Shown piece by piece: positions 51,493-60,626 of a stretch of DNA of 64,000 nt. This DNA comes from Ramlibacter pinisoli (GTDB taxonomy: Bacteria; Pseudomonadota; Gammaproteobacteria; Burkholderiales; Burkholderiaceae_C). Every line of letters begins with the position of its first letter. The stretch's first letter is position 1. Position numbers and translations under genes: made by a program. The stretch lies in the NCBI RefSeq assembly GCF_009758015.1, contig NZ_WSEL01000003.1:1116001-1180000 (forward strand). Direction: 5' to 3'. The notes beneath the pieces are model-generated. The model did not search any database. It was not told the origin of the DNA and saw nothing but the letters and a program-made list of their open reading frames with translations.

Positions 51493-52505
51493 CGGATCGC
51501 CGGCACGGCGTGCACGGCGCGCACCGCGCCCTCGCCGATGGCGGCGCCGAACTTCTTGGCCAGCCGCTCGGCCACGTTGTCGCGGCGCGTGTAGTCGACC
51601 AGTTCCTCGGCCTTGATCACCTCGCGGGCGACGAAGTCGAGGTTGGCCATCTGGTCGGCCAGGCCCATCTCGACGGCCTGCTGGCCGGTCCAGAAGAGGC
51701 CGGTGAACAGCTCCGGCGACTCCTTCAGACGCTTGCCGCGGCCGGCCTTGACGGCGTCGATGAACTGCTTGTGGATCTGGTCGAGCATGGCCTGCGCGTA
51801 GTCGCGCTGCTTGTCGGTCTGGGGGCTGAACGGGTCGAGGAAGCCCTTGTTCTCGCCCGCGGTCAGGAGGCGCCGCTCGACACCGAGCTTGTCCATCAGG
51901 CTGGTGAAGCCGAAGCCGTCCATCAGCACGCCGATGCTGCCGACGATGCTGGCCTTGTCCACGTAGATGCGATCGCTGGCGGCGGCGATGTAGTACGCCG
52001 CCGAGGCGCACGACTCCTCGACCACCGTATAGACCGGCTTGTTGTACTTGGCGCGCAGGCGCCGGATCTCGTCGTTGATGATGCCGGCCTGCACCGGGCT
52101 GCCGCCGGGCGAGTTGATCAGCAGCACGATGCCCTTGGCGCCCTCGTCCTCGAAGGCGGCGCGCAGGGCCGCGACCACGAACTCCGCGCTGGCGTCGGCG
52201 CCGTTGGCGATCTCGCCCTTGATCTCCACCACCGCCGTGTGCGGCAGCGACTTGTCGGCCTTCGGCGCGCCCCGGTAGAAGAAGTTCCAGAACAGCGCCG
52301 CGAAGAACAGCAGCCAGGCCAGGCGCGTGAACGTGCGCCAGCGTCGTGCCCGCCGCTGCTCGGCCAGCGTGGCGAACAGCAGGCGCTCCATCGTCTCGCG
52401 TTCCCAGCCCGCCCTCAGGCCGGAGGGGCTCGTGGCCGCGGGCGCGGCCGGAGGCGGCAGCGGGTCTTGCACCGGCGGTTCACCGGGTGTCAGCGGGTCG
52501 CTCAT
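51489..52505 (-). CDS. sppA: Signal peptide peptidase SppA (S49)
   Basis: SppA degrades cleaved signal peptides. The 338-residue protein has one N-terminal transmembrane helix (about 61-77), the INSPGGSPVQAG motif (130-141), nucleophile Ser168 in SCASAAYYIA, and a candidate Lys220 in GENKGFLD, a spacing that matches the Bacillus SppA Ser/Lys pair. It lacks the second half of the long E. coli form. The Rieske gene ends 12 nt upstream. Confidence 0.93.
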   Translation of the reverse strand: MSDPLTPGEPPVQDPLPPPAAPAATSPSGLRAGWERETMERLLFATLAEQRRARRWRTFTRLAWLLFFAALFWNFFYRGAPKADKSLPHTAVVEIKGEIANGADASAEFVVAALRAAFEDEGAKGIVLLINSPGGSPVQAGIINDEIRRLRAKYNKPVYTVVEESCASAAYYIAAASDRIYVDKASIVGSIGVLMDGFGFTSLMDKLGVERRLLTAGENKGFLDPFSPQTDKQRDYAQAMLDQIHKQFIDAVKAGRGKRLKESPELFTGLFWTGQQAVEMGLADQMANLDFVAREVIKAEELVDYTRRDNVAERLAKKFGAAIGEGAVRAVHAVPAIR

Positions 52506-52517
52506 GGGAGAAGGGAA

Positions 52518-52889
52518 TCAGAAGGCAACAGGTTGCAAGTTAAAGGCAGTATGCCAGCGGACCACACCGTCGAGCTCGGTCAGGGCGATCTTCACCAGCC
52601 CGCCCCGGCACGGCCCGCCGGCACAGGCACCGGTGTCGGGACGGTACACGGCGCCATGGGTGGAGCACAGCAACCATTGCCCGCTGTCGTCGAAGAAACG
52701 GTCGGGCTGCCAGTCCAGTTCCATCGCCACGTGGGCGCAGCGGTTCAGGTAGGCGTGCACCTGCCCCTGCCAGCGCACCGCGAAGGCGCGGCAGGTCTGG
52801 CCGGCGTAGACCACGTCGAACGGGACGGCAACGCTGCCGTCGACCAGGTCCTTGCTGTTGCAAAGGGGAATGCCGTCCATCGCAGTCAC
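52518..52889 (-). CDS. Rieske [2Fe-2S] ferredoxin-type protein
   Basis: The 123-residue single-domain protein has the two Rieske ligand pairs: CAH (Cys51, His53) and CSTH (Cys75, His78), with further Cys residues near 89 and 94. It may donate electrons to an unknown partner. The neighbours sppA and a HAD phosphatase give no further clue. It overlaps the HAD gene by 4 nt. Confidence 0.9.
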   Translation of the reverse strand: MTAMDGIPLCNSKDLVDGSVAVPFDVVYAGQTCRAFAVRWQGQVHAYLNRCAHVAMELDWQPDRFFDDSGQWLLCSTHGAVYRPDTGACAGGPCRGGLVKIALTELDGVVRWHTAFNLQPVAF

Positions 52890-53554
52890 GCGTGGGCGAG
52901 CAGCCAGTCCCGCAGGTCGGCCACCGAATGGGCCACGTGCAACGGCTCGTGGACCTGGAAGGTCTGCGGCTCGTGCGCCCCGTAGCTCACGCCCACGCTC
53001 GGGCAGCCGGCGGTGCGCGCCATCTCCAGGTCGTGGGTGGTGTCGCCGATCATGAGCGTGCGCGACGGCTCGGTGCCGAACTCCTGCATCAGCTCCTGCA
53101 GCATGAGGGGATGCGGCTTGCCGGCGGTCTCGTCGGCCGTGCGCGAGCCGTCGAACACGCCGTGCAGTTCCTCCGAAGCCAGCACGTCGTCGAGCCCGCG
53201 GCGCGACTTGCCCGTGGCCACCGCCAGCCGGTGGCGCCGCTCCTTCAGCTCCCGCAACAGCGGCAGCACGCCGTCGAACAGGCTAAGGTCGTCCTGGTGC
53301 TGGTGGTAGTGGAAGCGGTAGCGCGCGCCCAGCTCCTGGTACTTCTCGGGCGGCACGTCGGGCGCGGCGCGGGCGAGCGCCTGCGCCAGGCTCATGCCGA
53401 TGACGTAGGCGGCGGCGTTGTCGCTGGGCCTGGTGCCCCCGACTTCGACGACGGCCTGCTGGATGCAGCGCACGATGACGCGCGTGGAGTCGTACAGGGT
53501 GCCGTCCCAATCGAAGGCAATCAGGTCAAAGTGGCGCGGCCGTGGGCTGTGCAT
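52886..53554 (-). CDS. HAD-family hydrolase (phosphoglycolate-phosphatase-like)
   Basis: The 222-residue HAD enzyme has motif I in LIAFDWDGTLYDST (nucleophile Asp near 13), motif II in AVATGKS, a Lys in TAGKPHP, and motif IV in LMIGDTTHDLEMA. The alpha-helical C1 cap fits the Gph group. The same operon position beside rluC is common. It shares 29 nt with the end of rluC. Confidence 0.88.
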   Translation of the reverse strand: MHSPRPRHFDLIAFDWDGTLYDSTRVIVRCIQQAVVEVGGTRPSDNAAAYVIGMSLAQALARAAPDVPPEKYQELGARYRFHYHQHQDDLSLFDGVLPLLRELKERRHRLAVATGKSRRGLDDVLASEELHGVFDGSRTADETAGKPHPLMLQELMQEFGTEPSRTLMIGDTTHDLEMARTAGCPSVGVSYGAHEPQTFQVHEPLHVAHSVADLRDWLLAHA

Positions 53555-54533
53555 GACGTTCGGCGAACGACTGGAGGTCAGGGGGAAGCGGCGCTTCGAG
53601 CGCGACGGGTTCGGCCGTGGCCGGATGCTGGAACTGTAATCGCCACGCATGCAGGAACATGCGCTTGAGGCCCTGCCGCTGCAGGGCCTTGTTCAGGTCG
53701 AAGTCGCCGTACTTGTCGTCGCCGGCGATGGGATGTCCCTGCGACGCCAGGTGCACGCGGATCTGGTGGGTGCGCCCGGTCTTGATGGTGACTTCCAGCA
53801 GCGTGTAGGCCCCCAGCCGCCGCGACACCTTCACCAGCGTGATCGACCGCATGCCGTCCGGGTCGTCCTTGGCCACCACCTTCACCCGCCGCTCGCCCGC
53901 CGCGGCATCGTCGCCGGCCAGCAGGTACTTGTGCAGGGGGGCGTCGATCACCTTCTTGTTGGCCGGCCAGGCCCCCACGACCAGCGCCAGGTAGGTCTTG
54001 CCGGTCTCGCGGCCGCGGAACTGGTCCTGCAGCCGGGTCAGGGCCGAGCGGCGCTTGGCGACCAGCAGCACGCCCGAGGTCTCGCGGTCCAGCCGGTGCA
54101 CCAGTTCCAGGAACCGGGCCTGCGGCCGCGCCTGGCGCAACTGCTCGATCACGCCGAAGCTCACGCCGCTGCCGCCGTGCACCGCCACGCCGGCCGGCTT
54201 GTCCAGGGCCAGCAGGTGGTCGTCCTCGAGCAGGATGGGAAACTCGCGGGCCGGAGCCGGCCGGGCGGCGGCGTCGGTGACGCGCTCGGGCAGCCGCACC
54301 GGCGGCACCCGCACCACGTCGCCGGCTTCCACCCGGGTGTCGGCGGCCGCCCGCCCCTTGTTCACCCGGACCTCACCGCTGCGGATGATCCGGTAGACGT
54401 GGGTCTTGGGAACCCCCTTGAGCTCGCGCAGCAGGAAGTTGTCGAGGCGCTGGCCGGCCGATTCCTCACCCACCGCGACGGTCTTGACGGCGGGCTGGGT
54501 GCCGGCCGCTGCGGCCCCTATAATGCGTTTCAC
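53526..54533 (-). CDS. rluC: 23S rRNA pseudouridine synthase RluC
   Basis: RluC modifies U955, U2504 and U2580 of 23S rRNA. The 335-residue protein has an N-terminal S4 RNA-binding domain (GQRLDNFLLRELKGVPKTHVYRII) and the catalytic Asp in LVHRLDRETSGVLLVAK. RluC divergent from rne, with the intergenic region acting as the rne leader, is conserved from E. coli to betaproteobacteria. The start ATG is at 54533. Confidence 0.95.
   Translation of the reverse strand: MKRIIGAAAAGTQPAVKTVAVGEESAGQRLDNFLLRELKGVPKTHVYRIIRSGEVRVNKGRAAADTRVEAGDVVRVPPVRLPERVTDAAARPAPAREFPILLEDDHLLALDKPAGVAVHGGSGVSFGVIEQLRQARPQARFLELVHRLDRETSGVLLVAKRRSALTRLQDQFRGRETGKTYLALVVGAWPANKKVIDAPLHKYLLAGDDAAAGERRVKVVAKDDPDGMRSITLVKVSRRLGAYTLLEVTIKTGRTHQIRVHLASQGHPIAGDDKYGDFDLNKALQRQGLKRMFLHAWRLQFQHPATAEPVALEAPLPPDLQSFAERHAQPTAAPL
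54519..54524 (+). promoter_or_regulatory. Candidate rne promoter -10 box
   Basis: A perfect TATAAT on the plus strand lies inside the first codons of rluC, 515 bp before the rne ATG. A TTGACG lies upstream at 54484 but 29 bp away, too far for a normal pair. The same DNA also codes for the RluC N-terminus, so a box here is not selected by coding alone. Confidence 0.4.
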
Positions 54534-54674
54534 TAGCGTGACGCTGTAAGTGTTTGATTTGGCTGGAGTTTAGTCCACGCCCCCAAACCAGGTAACGCTG
54601 GCAGGTCGATGCCGACGACGCCTCAGGCAGGTTGCGAGCCCCAGATGCCGCAGCAGCCACCCGGGCGAAGCCGC

Positions 54675-54686
54675 CGACACGTGTCG
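54675..54686. other. 12-bp perfect palindrome in the rne leader
   Basis: CGACACGTGTCG reads the same on both strands. Without a loop it is more likely a protein-binding site than a hairpin. It is inside the leader between the -10 box and the stem-loop. Confidence 0.35.
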
Positions 54687-54705
54687 AAACCCAAACGGAA
54701 TACAA

Positions 54706-54728
54706 GCTGCCAGAGCAATGCTGGCAGC
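54706..54728 (+). other. Perfect 8-bp stem-loop in the rne leader
   Basis: GCTGCCAG (54706-54713) and CTGGCAGC (54721-54728) pair perfectly around a 7-nt loop AGCAATG. It has no T-run, so it is not a terminator. It is a candidate for the structured element through which RNase E recognises its own message. Confidence 0.55.
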
Positions 54729-55039
54729 GGATCAAGCGAGACAACCGTGCTGATGGCGCTCCTCCTGGCTTGCTGGCGATGGCTCATGCCTGTCGCCGTC
54801 GGCATGGGGCCGCCCCGTCGCACCGCCCGCGCGCCACGGGTGGCAGCCCCAGCTGCCGCCCCGCACCCCGCCCTGCGCCTCGCCCTCGTCCACGCGCCGC
54901 CGCTACGCCTGCTGATCTAGCCTCCGGCTGATCCAGCACGCGCCGCCCCGGCCGTTCCGCTTCGTTTTCGTCCGCGTCTGCACGGCATCGTGGACCCGCA
55001 CCGTCGGGTCGTGATGTGTGAGAACAAGAAGGTGACGCA

Positions 55040-58000
55040 ATGAAGCGGATGCTGATCAATGCCACGCAGGCCGAAGAGCGCCGGCTGGCCATCGTCGACG
55101 GGCAAAAGCTCCTCGACTACGAAATCGAGATCGAAGGGCGCGAACAGCGCAAGGGCAACATCTACAAGGCCGTCGTCACGCGCGTCGAGCCGTCGCTGGA
55201 GGCCTGCTTCGTCGACTACGGCGAGGATCGCCACGGCTTCCTGCCGTTCAAGGAAATCTCCAAGCAGTACTTCGCCCCCGGCGTGTCGGCCTCCCAGGCC
55301 CGCATCAACGAAGCGATCCGGGAAGGCCAGGAGCTGCTGGTCCAGGTCGAGAAGGAAGAGCGCGGCAACAAGGGCGCGGCCCTCACCACGTTCATTTCTC
55401 TAGCTGGCCGCTACGTCGTGCTGATGCCCAACAACCCGCGCGGCGGCGGCGTCAGCCGGCGCATCGAGGGCGACGACCGGGCCGAGCTCAAGGAGGCGAT
55501 GGACCAGCTGGAGTACCCCAACGGGATGTCCATCATCGCCCGCACCGCCGGCATCGGCCGCACCGCGCCCGAACTGCAGTGGGACCTGAACTACCTGCTC
55601 AAGCTCTGGAATGCCATCGACGGGGCCGCCAAGGGCGGCAAGGGCGCCTTCCTGATCTACCAGGAGTCGTCGCTGGTCATCCGCTGCATCCGCGACTACT
55701 TCAACAACGACATCGGTGACATCCTGATCGACACCGACGAGATCTACGACCAGGCGCAGCAGTTCATGGCGCACGTCATGCCCGAGCATGCCGCCCGGGT
55801 GAAGCGCTACCGCGACGACGCCCCGCTGTTCTCGCGCTTCCAGATCGAGCACCAGATCGAGTCGGCCTACGCCCGTGAGGTGAAGCTGCCCTCCGGCGGC
55901 GTGATCGTCATCGACCACACCGAAGCCCTGGTGTCCATCGACGTCAACTCGGCGCGCGCCATCAAGGGCGGCGACATCGAGGAGACGGCCACCCGCACCA
56001 ACCTGGAGGCCGCCGACGAGGTGGCGCGCCAGATGCGACTGCGCGACCTCGGCGGCCTGATCGTCATCGACTTCATCGACATGGAGGAGAGCAAGAACCG
56101 CCGGGAGGTCGAGAACCGCCTGCGCGATGCGCTCCGCCAGGACCGCGCCCGCGTCCAGTTCGGCACCATCAGCAAGTTCGGCCTGATGGAGATGAGCCGC
56201 CAGCGGCTGCGCCCGGCCCTGTCCGAAGGGGCGTCCATCCCCTGCCCGCGCTGCGGCGGCCACGGCCACATCCGCGACACGGAAAGCTCGGCCCTGCAGA
56301 TCCTGAGGATCATCCAGGAAGAGTCCATGAAGGACAGCACCGCCGCCGTGCACTGCCAGGTGCCGGTGGAAGTCGCGTCGTTCCTGCTCAACGAGAAGCG
56401 CACCGAGATCGCCAAGATCGAGCTCAAGCAGCGCATCGCCGTGATCATGGTGCCCAACAAGTCGCTGGAGACGCCGCACTACAAGCTGGAGCGGCTCAAG
56501 CACGACGACCCGCGCCTGGACAACCTGAAGGCCAGCTACCACATGGCCGAGGACGTCGAGGAGAAGACCGAGGTCACGCGCCGTTCGCAGGAGCGTTCCA
56601 ACAAGCAGGACCCGATCATCAAGGGCGTGCTGCCCGACGTGCCGGCGCCCATCGCCGAGCCGCGTCCGGAGCGCAAGCCGGTCGAGGCCGCGCCGCCTGC
56701 CGCCGCCCCGGCTGCGGCCGCGCACCGTGCGCCCGCCCGCTCGCCGGCCCCGACCGCAGCGCCTGCGGCCGAGCCCAGCTTCTTCGCCTGGTTCAAGAGC
56801 CTGTTCGCTCCCGCTGCCGCGCCGGCCACCCCGCCTGTGGCAGCAGCGCCGGCAGTGGTCGCCAAGCCCGAGGGCGAGCGGCGTGAAGGCCGCGAAGGCC
56901 GTGGCGAACGCGGTGAGCGCGGCGAGCGCGACGGCCGCCGTGGTGGCCGTGGCCGCGGTCGCGGTGGCGAAGGCCGAGGTGGCGAAGGCCGCCGCGAGGG
57001 CGAGCCGCGCCGCGAGCGGGCCGCCGCCGAAGGCGTGGAAGGCCAGCCGCCGCGCATCGGTGAGGAAGGCCGCCGCGAGCGCCAGCCGCGTGGCGAGCGG
57101 GCCGAGAACCGCGAACCGCGTGGCGAGCGCGGTGATCGCGAACCGCGCGAAGCGCGTGAGGGCCGCGAGTCCCGAGAAGCACGGGAGGCCCGCGAGCCGA
57201 GGGAAGGCCGGGAGATGCGGGAGCCGCGCGAACCGCGGGAGCCCCGCGAGCCGAGGGAGCCGCGCGAGGCACGTGGCGACCGGCCACCGCGCGAGCGCCG
57301 CGACGAGCGCCGTCCCGACGAGCAGCGCCCCGCCGTGGATGGCGCCGAGCAGCCTGCCGAGCTGGACGCCCAGCCGCGTGGCGAACGTGCGCCGCGCGGT
57401 GAGCGCGGTGAACGTGGTGAGCGCGGCGAAGGCCGCCGTGAACGCGGCGAGCGCCGTCCGCGCGAAGGCGCGCCGCAGGCACTGAGCGAAGGTGCCGTGG
57501 TCGAAGGCCAGGACAACGCCTTCGCCCTCGCCGCCGGTGCCGCCGCGCAGCCGGAAGGCGACGCGGGTGCGGGCCTGAACGGGGAAGAGCGCCGCGAACC
57601 GCGCCGCTCCCGCGACCGCTACGGCCGCGACCGCCGCGACCGGCCGGGCCGCGAGGACGCCCCCGCTGCCGAAGGCATGGAGCCGACCGACGCCGCGCCC
57701 GCCACGGGTGCGGACGCTGCCGAGCAGGGCGAACGCCGTCCGCGCTACGCCACCGGCTTCGTGAGCGACGAAGGCGCCGCGCCGGCAGCCGAGCAGGTGC
57801 CGGCCGCCGCCCCGCAACCGGCCGCCCCCGCGCAGCCGGCCGTGGCCCCGATCGCCGTGCAGGCTGCGGCGCCGGCGCAGGCGCCGGTCGAAGCGCCGAC
57901 CGCCAAGGGGCTGCCGAAGGTCACGCCGTTCCAGCTGCCGATCGACCAGCTGGCGCAAGTGGCGGCCAGTTCGGGCCTGCAGTGGGTCAACTCCGACGCG

Positions 58001-58183
58001 GACAAGATCGCGGCCGTCCGGGCCGCCATCGCTGCCGAGCCGAAGCCGATCCACGTGCCGCGTGAGCGCCCGCCCGTCGTCGTGATCGACGAAGGTCCGC
58101 TGGTGCTGGTGGAAACCCGCCGCGACCTGTCCGACATGAAGCTGCCGTTCGAGCAGCAACCGCCGTCGGCGCCGCTGCAGTAA
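55040..58183 (+). CDS. rne: Ribonuclease E
   Basis: RNase E is the main single-strand endonuclease for mRNA decay and rRNA/tRNA processing. The 1047-residue protein has an S1 domain (about 36-118), catalytic Asp residues in [10 protein letters not shown] and [11 protein letters not shown], and the zinc link [12 protein letters not shown] (about 404). From about residue 530 it is disordered: Pro/Ala stretches, an Arg/Gly/Glu-rich region (about 613-870) and a REP tandem repeat. It ends in a conserved-looking block ([15 protein letters not shown]). The disordered part should bind RNA and degradosome partners. It is preceded by a ~0.5-kb leader. Confidence 0.97.
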   Translation: MKRMLINATQAEERRLAIVDGQKLLDYEIEIEGREQRKGNIYKAVVTRVEPSLEACFVDYGEDRHGFLPFKEISKQYFAPGVSASQARINEAIREGQELLVQVEKEERGNKGAALTTFISLAGRYVVLMPNNPRGGGVSRRIEGDDRAELKEAMDQLEYPNGMSIIARTAGIGRTAPELQWDLNYLLKLWNAIDGAAKGGKGAFLIYQESSLVIRCIRDYFNNDIGDILIDTDEIYDQAQQFMAHVMPEHAARVKRYRDDAPLFSRFQIEHQIESAYAREVKLPSGGVIVIDHTEALVSIDVNSARAIKGGDIEETATRTNLEAADEVARQMRLRDLGGLIVIDFIDMEESKNRREVENRLRDALRQDRARVQFGTISKFGLMEMSRQRLRPALSEGASIPCPRCGGHGHIRDTESSALQILRIIQEESMKDSTAAVHCQVPVEVASFLLNEKRTEIAKIELKQRIAVIMVPNKSLETPHYKLERLKHDDPRLDNLKASYHMAEDVEEKTEVTRRSQERSNKQDPIIKGVLPDVPAPIAEPRPERKPVEAAPPAAAPAAAAHRAPARSPAPTAAPAAEPSFFAWFKSLFAPAAAPATPPVAAAPAVVAKPEGERREGREGRGERGERGERDGRRGGRGRGRGGEGRGGEGRREGEPRRERAAAEGVEGQPPRIGEEGRRERQPRGERAENREPRGERGDREPREAREGRESREAREAREPREGREMREPREPREPREPREPREARGDRPPRERRDERRPDEQRPAVDGAEQPAELDAQPRGERAPRGERGERGERGEGRRERGERRPREGAPQALSEGAVVEGQDNAFALAAGAAAQPEGDAGAGLNGEERREPRRSRDRYGRDRRDRPGREDAPAAEGMEPTDAAPATGADAAEQGERRPRYATGFVSDEGAAPAAEQVPAAAPQPAAPAQPAVAPIAVQAAAPAQAPVEAPTAKGLPKVTPFQLPIDQLAQVAASSGLQWVNSDADKIAAVRAAIAAEPKPIHVPRERPPVVVIDEGPLVLVETRRDLSDMKLPFEQQPPSAPLQ
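57218..57268 (+). repeat. Tandem 9-nt (Arg-Glu-Pro) repeat inside rne
   Basis: Five copies of a 9-nt unit coding Arg-Glu-Pro, followed by a decayed sixth (Arg-Glu-Ala), lie in the charged disordered region of RNase E. Third-base differences between copies show the repeat is not brand new. Confidence 0.85.
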
Positions 58184-58201
58184 GCACGGCAGCAGCCAAA
58201 C

Positions 58202-58227
58202 AAAAAGGGGCCGCGAGGCCCCTTTTT
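58202..58227. terminator. Bidirectional intrinsic terminator between rne and hemY
   Basis: AAAAAGGGGCC and GGCCCCTTTTT form a perfect 11-bp stem with a 4-nt loop. It gives T-runs on both strands and lies between convergent rne (+) and hemY (-). Confidence 0.88.
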
Positions 58228-58272
58228 CGTTGGTGCGAGCAGCGTCGCGCCCTGCCCTTCGCCGCCGCGCGC

Positions 58273-59526
58273 TCAGTCCTGCGCGGCCTGCTTCCAGGCC
58301 ACGGCTGCCGCATCCTCGTCGCCCCGCTCCTCGGCCAGTTCTGCCAGCGCGCGGGCGGCATTGCGGTGCAGGCGGGCATCCTGCAGGGCCAGCAGGGCCT
58401 GGCGCAGCAGCTGGTGGGCCTTGCCCCACAGCTGGCGGCGCATGCACGCCATGCCGGCCAGGTACTGCAGCGTGGCGTCGCGCGGGTTGGCGCGCTGGGC
58501 CGCCTCGATGCGGGCCAGCCAGGCACCGTCGATCGAGTCCAGTCCGAGTTCCAGCGCCTCGACCAGCTTGACCTTCAGGCTGTCGCCGAGCTCATGCTGC
58601 TTTTCCCAGACGGGCAGCAGCCAGTCGCGCGCCAGGTGCGTGTCGCCACCCAGCAGCACCAGCCGCCGAGCGGCGTGGATGGCCAGTTCCGGCATCGAGC
58701 GTTCGGCCGGCTCGAGCTCCGCCCAGGCCCGCTGCAGCTGCGCCGGCTCGTGGGCCGCGTTCAGCAGGTCGATGGCCAGGCCGCGCACCAGGCTGGCAGC
58801 GGCATCGGGCGAAAAGGCGCGGTGCTTGGCCAGCAGGCGCGCCGTTTCCAGGGCGTCGCCGGTGCGCCGGGCCAGCCGTGCCGCCTTGAGCTTCATGCGC
58901 AGGGCGATGGTGCGGCGGCCGGCGCCGCTGGGCAGCTCGTCGAGCCAGCCCATGGCGGCCTGCGGGTCGCGATCGTCCAGCGACCAGCGCGCCGCGCGCA
59001 TCAGGGCGCCCTCGTGCGTCTCCTGCGCATCGCGGGCGCCGCTCTGTTCGAGCGCCCGCTTGAGGTGCTCCTCGCGGCCGGAGCGATCCTGCAGCGACTG
59101 CGCGCTCTCGGCGGCCAGCAGGTGGGCCAGGGTGCGCAGTTGCGGGCCATTGCCCGGGCCCGCCCCCGCCGCCGCGAGCGAGGTCTCCTGCACCAGCGCG
59201 GCCTCGGCCGACTTGCGCGCGCGGATGAAGCGACCGGCGAGCAGGTGCGACAGGGCGTCCAGCAACAGCGCATGCATGCTGCGCTCCTTCTGCTGGTTGC
59301 GCCAGCGCAGCGCCTGGCGCGGCAGGTCGAACAGGGCCGCGAGCGCGCGCAGGGCGGCGTGCAGGAACAGGAACGCGGCCAGCAGCAGCAGCAGCACCAG
59401 GTTCAGCGAGAGGTCGACCCGGTACGGCGGCCAGAACACCGTGACGGTGCCCTGGTTGTTGCCGGCGAACAGCGCGATCGCCACCGCGATGGCGAACAGC
59501 ACCAGGAGCCAGAGGGCAGCCCGCAC
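58273..59526 (-). CDS. hemY: HemY-type membrane TPR protein
   Basis: The 417-residue protein has two N-terminal transmembrane helices (about 4-22 and 41-62). TPR-like helical repeats follow in the rest (EEHLKRALEQSG, ALMRAARWSLDDRDPQAAMGWLDEL, and the Trp/Arg-rich C-terminus). This is the proteobacterial HemY of the hemCDXY operon; it is not protoporphyrinogen oxidase, despite the name. GTG 59526 is chosen, 12 nt after the hemX stop, because no ATG is near. Function in heme synthesis is only by association. Confidence 0.9.
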   Translation of the reverse strand: MRAALWLLVLFAIAVAIALFAGNNQGTVTVFWPPYRVDLSLNLVLLLLLAAFLFLHAALRALAALFDLPRQALRWRNQQKERSMHALLLDALSHLLAGRFIRARKSAEAALVQETSLAAAGAGPGNGPQLRTLAHLLAAESAQSLQDRSGREEHLKRALEQSGARDAQETHEGALMRAARWSLDDRDPQAAMGWLDELPSGAGRRTIALRMKLKAARLARRTGDALETARLLAKHRAFSPDAAASLVRGLAIDLLNAAHEPAQLQRAWAELEPAERSMPELAIHAARRLVLLGGDTHLARDWLLPVWEKQHELGDSLKVKLVEALELGLDSIDGAWLARIEAAQRANPRDATLQYLAGMACMRRQLWGKAHQLLRQALLALQDARLHRNAARALAELAEERGDEDAAAVAWKQAAQD

Positions 59527-59537
59527 CGGTGCCGTCC

Positions 59538-60626
59538 CTAGCGGCCGGCGCCGGCCGTGGCCAGCGCGGCGAGTGTCTCGTCGACCCGCGGCAGGTCCAC
59601 CGCGCGCAGCTGCGACTGCATCTGCTGCAGCGACGCGGCAGCCGCCTGGGTGCGGCGCGAGGCGGGGTCGAAGTACCGGGTGAGCGCGGCGGAGGCCGTG
59701 CCCAGGTCGGCCCGGGCGGCATCCGTCTGCCGCGCCAGCAGGGCCAGCCGGGCATTCATCAGCCGCAGCTTGAGGTTCTCGCGCAGGAAGAAGCCCTGCT
59801 CCGGCGCGACCAGCACGGCCTCCGGCTGGTCGATGCGGCTCACGCGCACCAGGGCGCGGGCCTCGTCGCGCAGCACCCCGATCCACTGCTGCCACCAGGG
59901 CGCGGCGCGCACCGGCGCCGGCTCGGCCTGCTGCGTGGCGCGGGCGGCCGCCGGCCCCACGGCATTGAGCAGCGGCAGTTCATCGACCTGGCGCGCCAGG
60001 TCGTCCAGGCGCAGCAGCACGCCGGGCACGTCGGCCACCGCCGCCGTGCGGATGCGTTCGATGTCGCGTGCGATGGCGGCGCGCACGCGTGTCAGCCGCG
60101 GCTCGGCGCCGCGGGCCAGGCGCTGGTCGGCGGTGCGCAGGGCGGCCAGCAGCGGCTCGGCGCTGAGCGTCAGCTGGGCCTGCTGCTGCGCGAGCCGCAA
60201 GGCGCTCTCGATGTCGACCACCAGGTTCTCGTCGCGCGAGCGCGACAGGCTCTGCATGAGCTCCTCGAGCTGCGCGCGCTGCAGCGCCACTTCGCTCACG
60301 CGGGTGTCGGTGACCGCCTGCCGCGCGGAGACGTCGCGCGCCAGCTCCTGCGCCTCGCGGGCCAGGGCCCGCGCTTCCACCGCGTGGCTGCCGGCATCCG
60401 CGCTCTGGCGCGCCAGCTGCTCCTGGATGGTCGAGAGCTTCTGCCAGAGCAGCCCGCTGGCGCCGAGGGCGAGCAGCGCCACGATGGCGACCGCCCAGAA
60501 CGCGCGGGTGGAGGGGACGCGGGTCGTGGTGGCAGGTGGCGGCACGTCCGACGCGGGGGTGGCGATGGGCTCCAGTGCCGGACCGGGCAACGCGTTGTCG
60601 GTGGCACGGACGGACTCGGCACTCAT
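59538..60626 (-). CDS. hemX: HemX-type membrane protein
   Basis: The 362-residue protein has one transmembrane helix near 44-62 (WAVAIVALLALGASGLLW). A long coiled-coil-like region follows (TIQEQLARQSADAGS to about 130), then a periplasmic domain with PWWQQWIGVLRDEARALVRV. It is the HemX of hemCDXY operons, although uroporphyrinogen methylase motifs are absent. It overlaps hemD by 4 nt. Confidence 0.88.
   Translation of the reverse strand: MSAESVRATDNALPGPALEPIATPASDVPPPATTTRVPSTRAFWAVAIVALLALGASGLLWQKLSTIQEQLARQSADAGSHAVEARALAREAQELARDVSARQAVTDTRVSEVALQRAQLEELMQSLSRSRDENLVVDIESALRLAQQQAQLTLSAEPLLAALRTADQRLARGAEPRLTRVRAAIARDIERIRTAAVADVPGVLLRLDDLARQVDELPLLNAVGPAAARATQQAEPAPVRAAPWWQQWIGVLRDEARALVRVSRIDQPEAVLVAPEQGFFLRENLKLRLMNARLALLARQTDAARADLGTASAALTRYFDPASRRTQAAAASLQQMQSQLRAVDLPRVDETLAALATAGAGR

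Larger units (their letters stand above)
54525..55039 (+). promoter_or_regulatory. Long 5' leader of rne (gene-free)
   Basis: About 515 bases upstream of rne hold no supportable protein. In E. coli the long rne 5' leader lets RNase E control its own message; a similar role is inferred. Contents: the 12-bp palindrome at 54675-54686, a perfect 8-bp stem-loop at 54706-54728, then a GC-rich stretch (54800-54920) that could form many alternative pairings, and AAGGTG before the ATG. Confidence 0.55.

Noticed and set aside
54484..54524. TTGACG/TATAAT as a standard promoter pair for rne
   Set aside because: The spacer is 29 bp, far beyond 16-18 bp, so only the TATAAT is kept as a tentative element.
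57100..57300. CRISPR-like direct repeats
   Set aside because: The repeats are 9-nt coding units inside rne with no spacers.
55400..58447. 1015-residue open frame antisense to rne
   Set aside because: It is the GC-skewed complement of rne with His/Arg/Val-rich low-complexity translation and no family motif; rne on the plus strand is certain.
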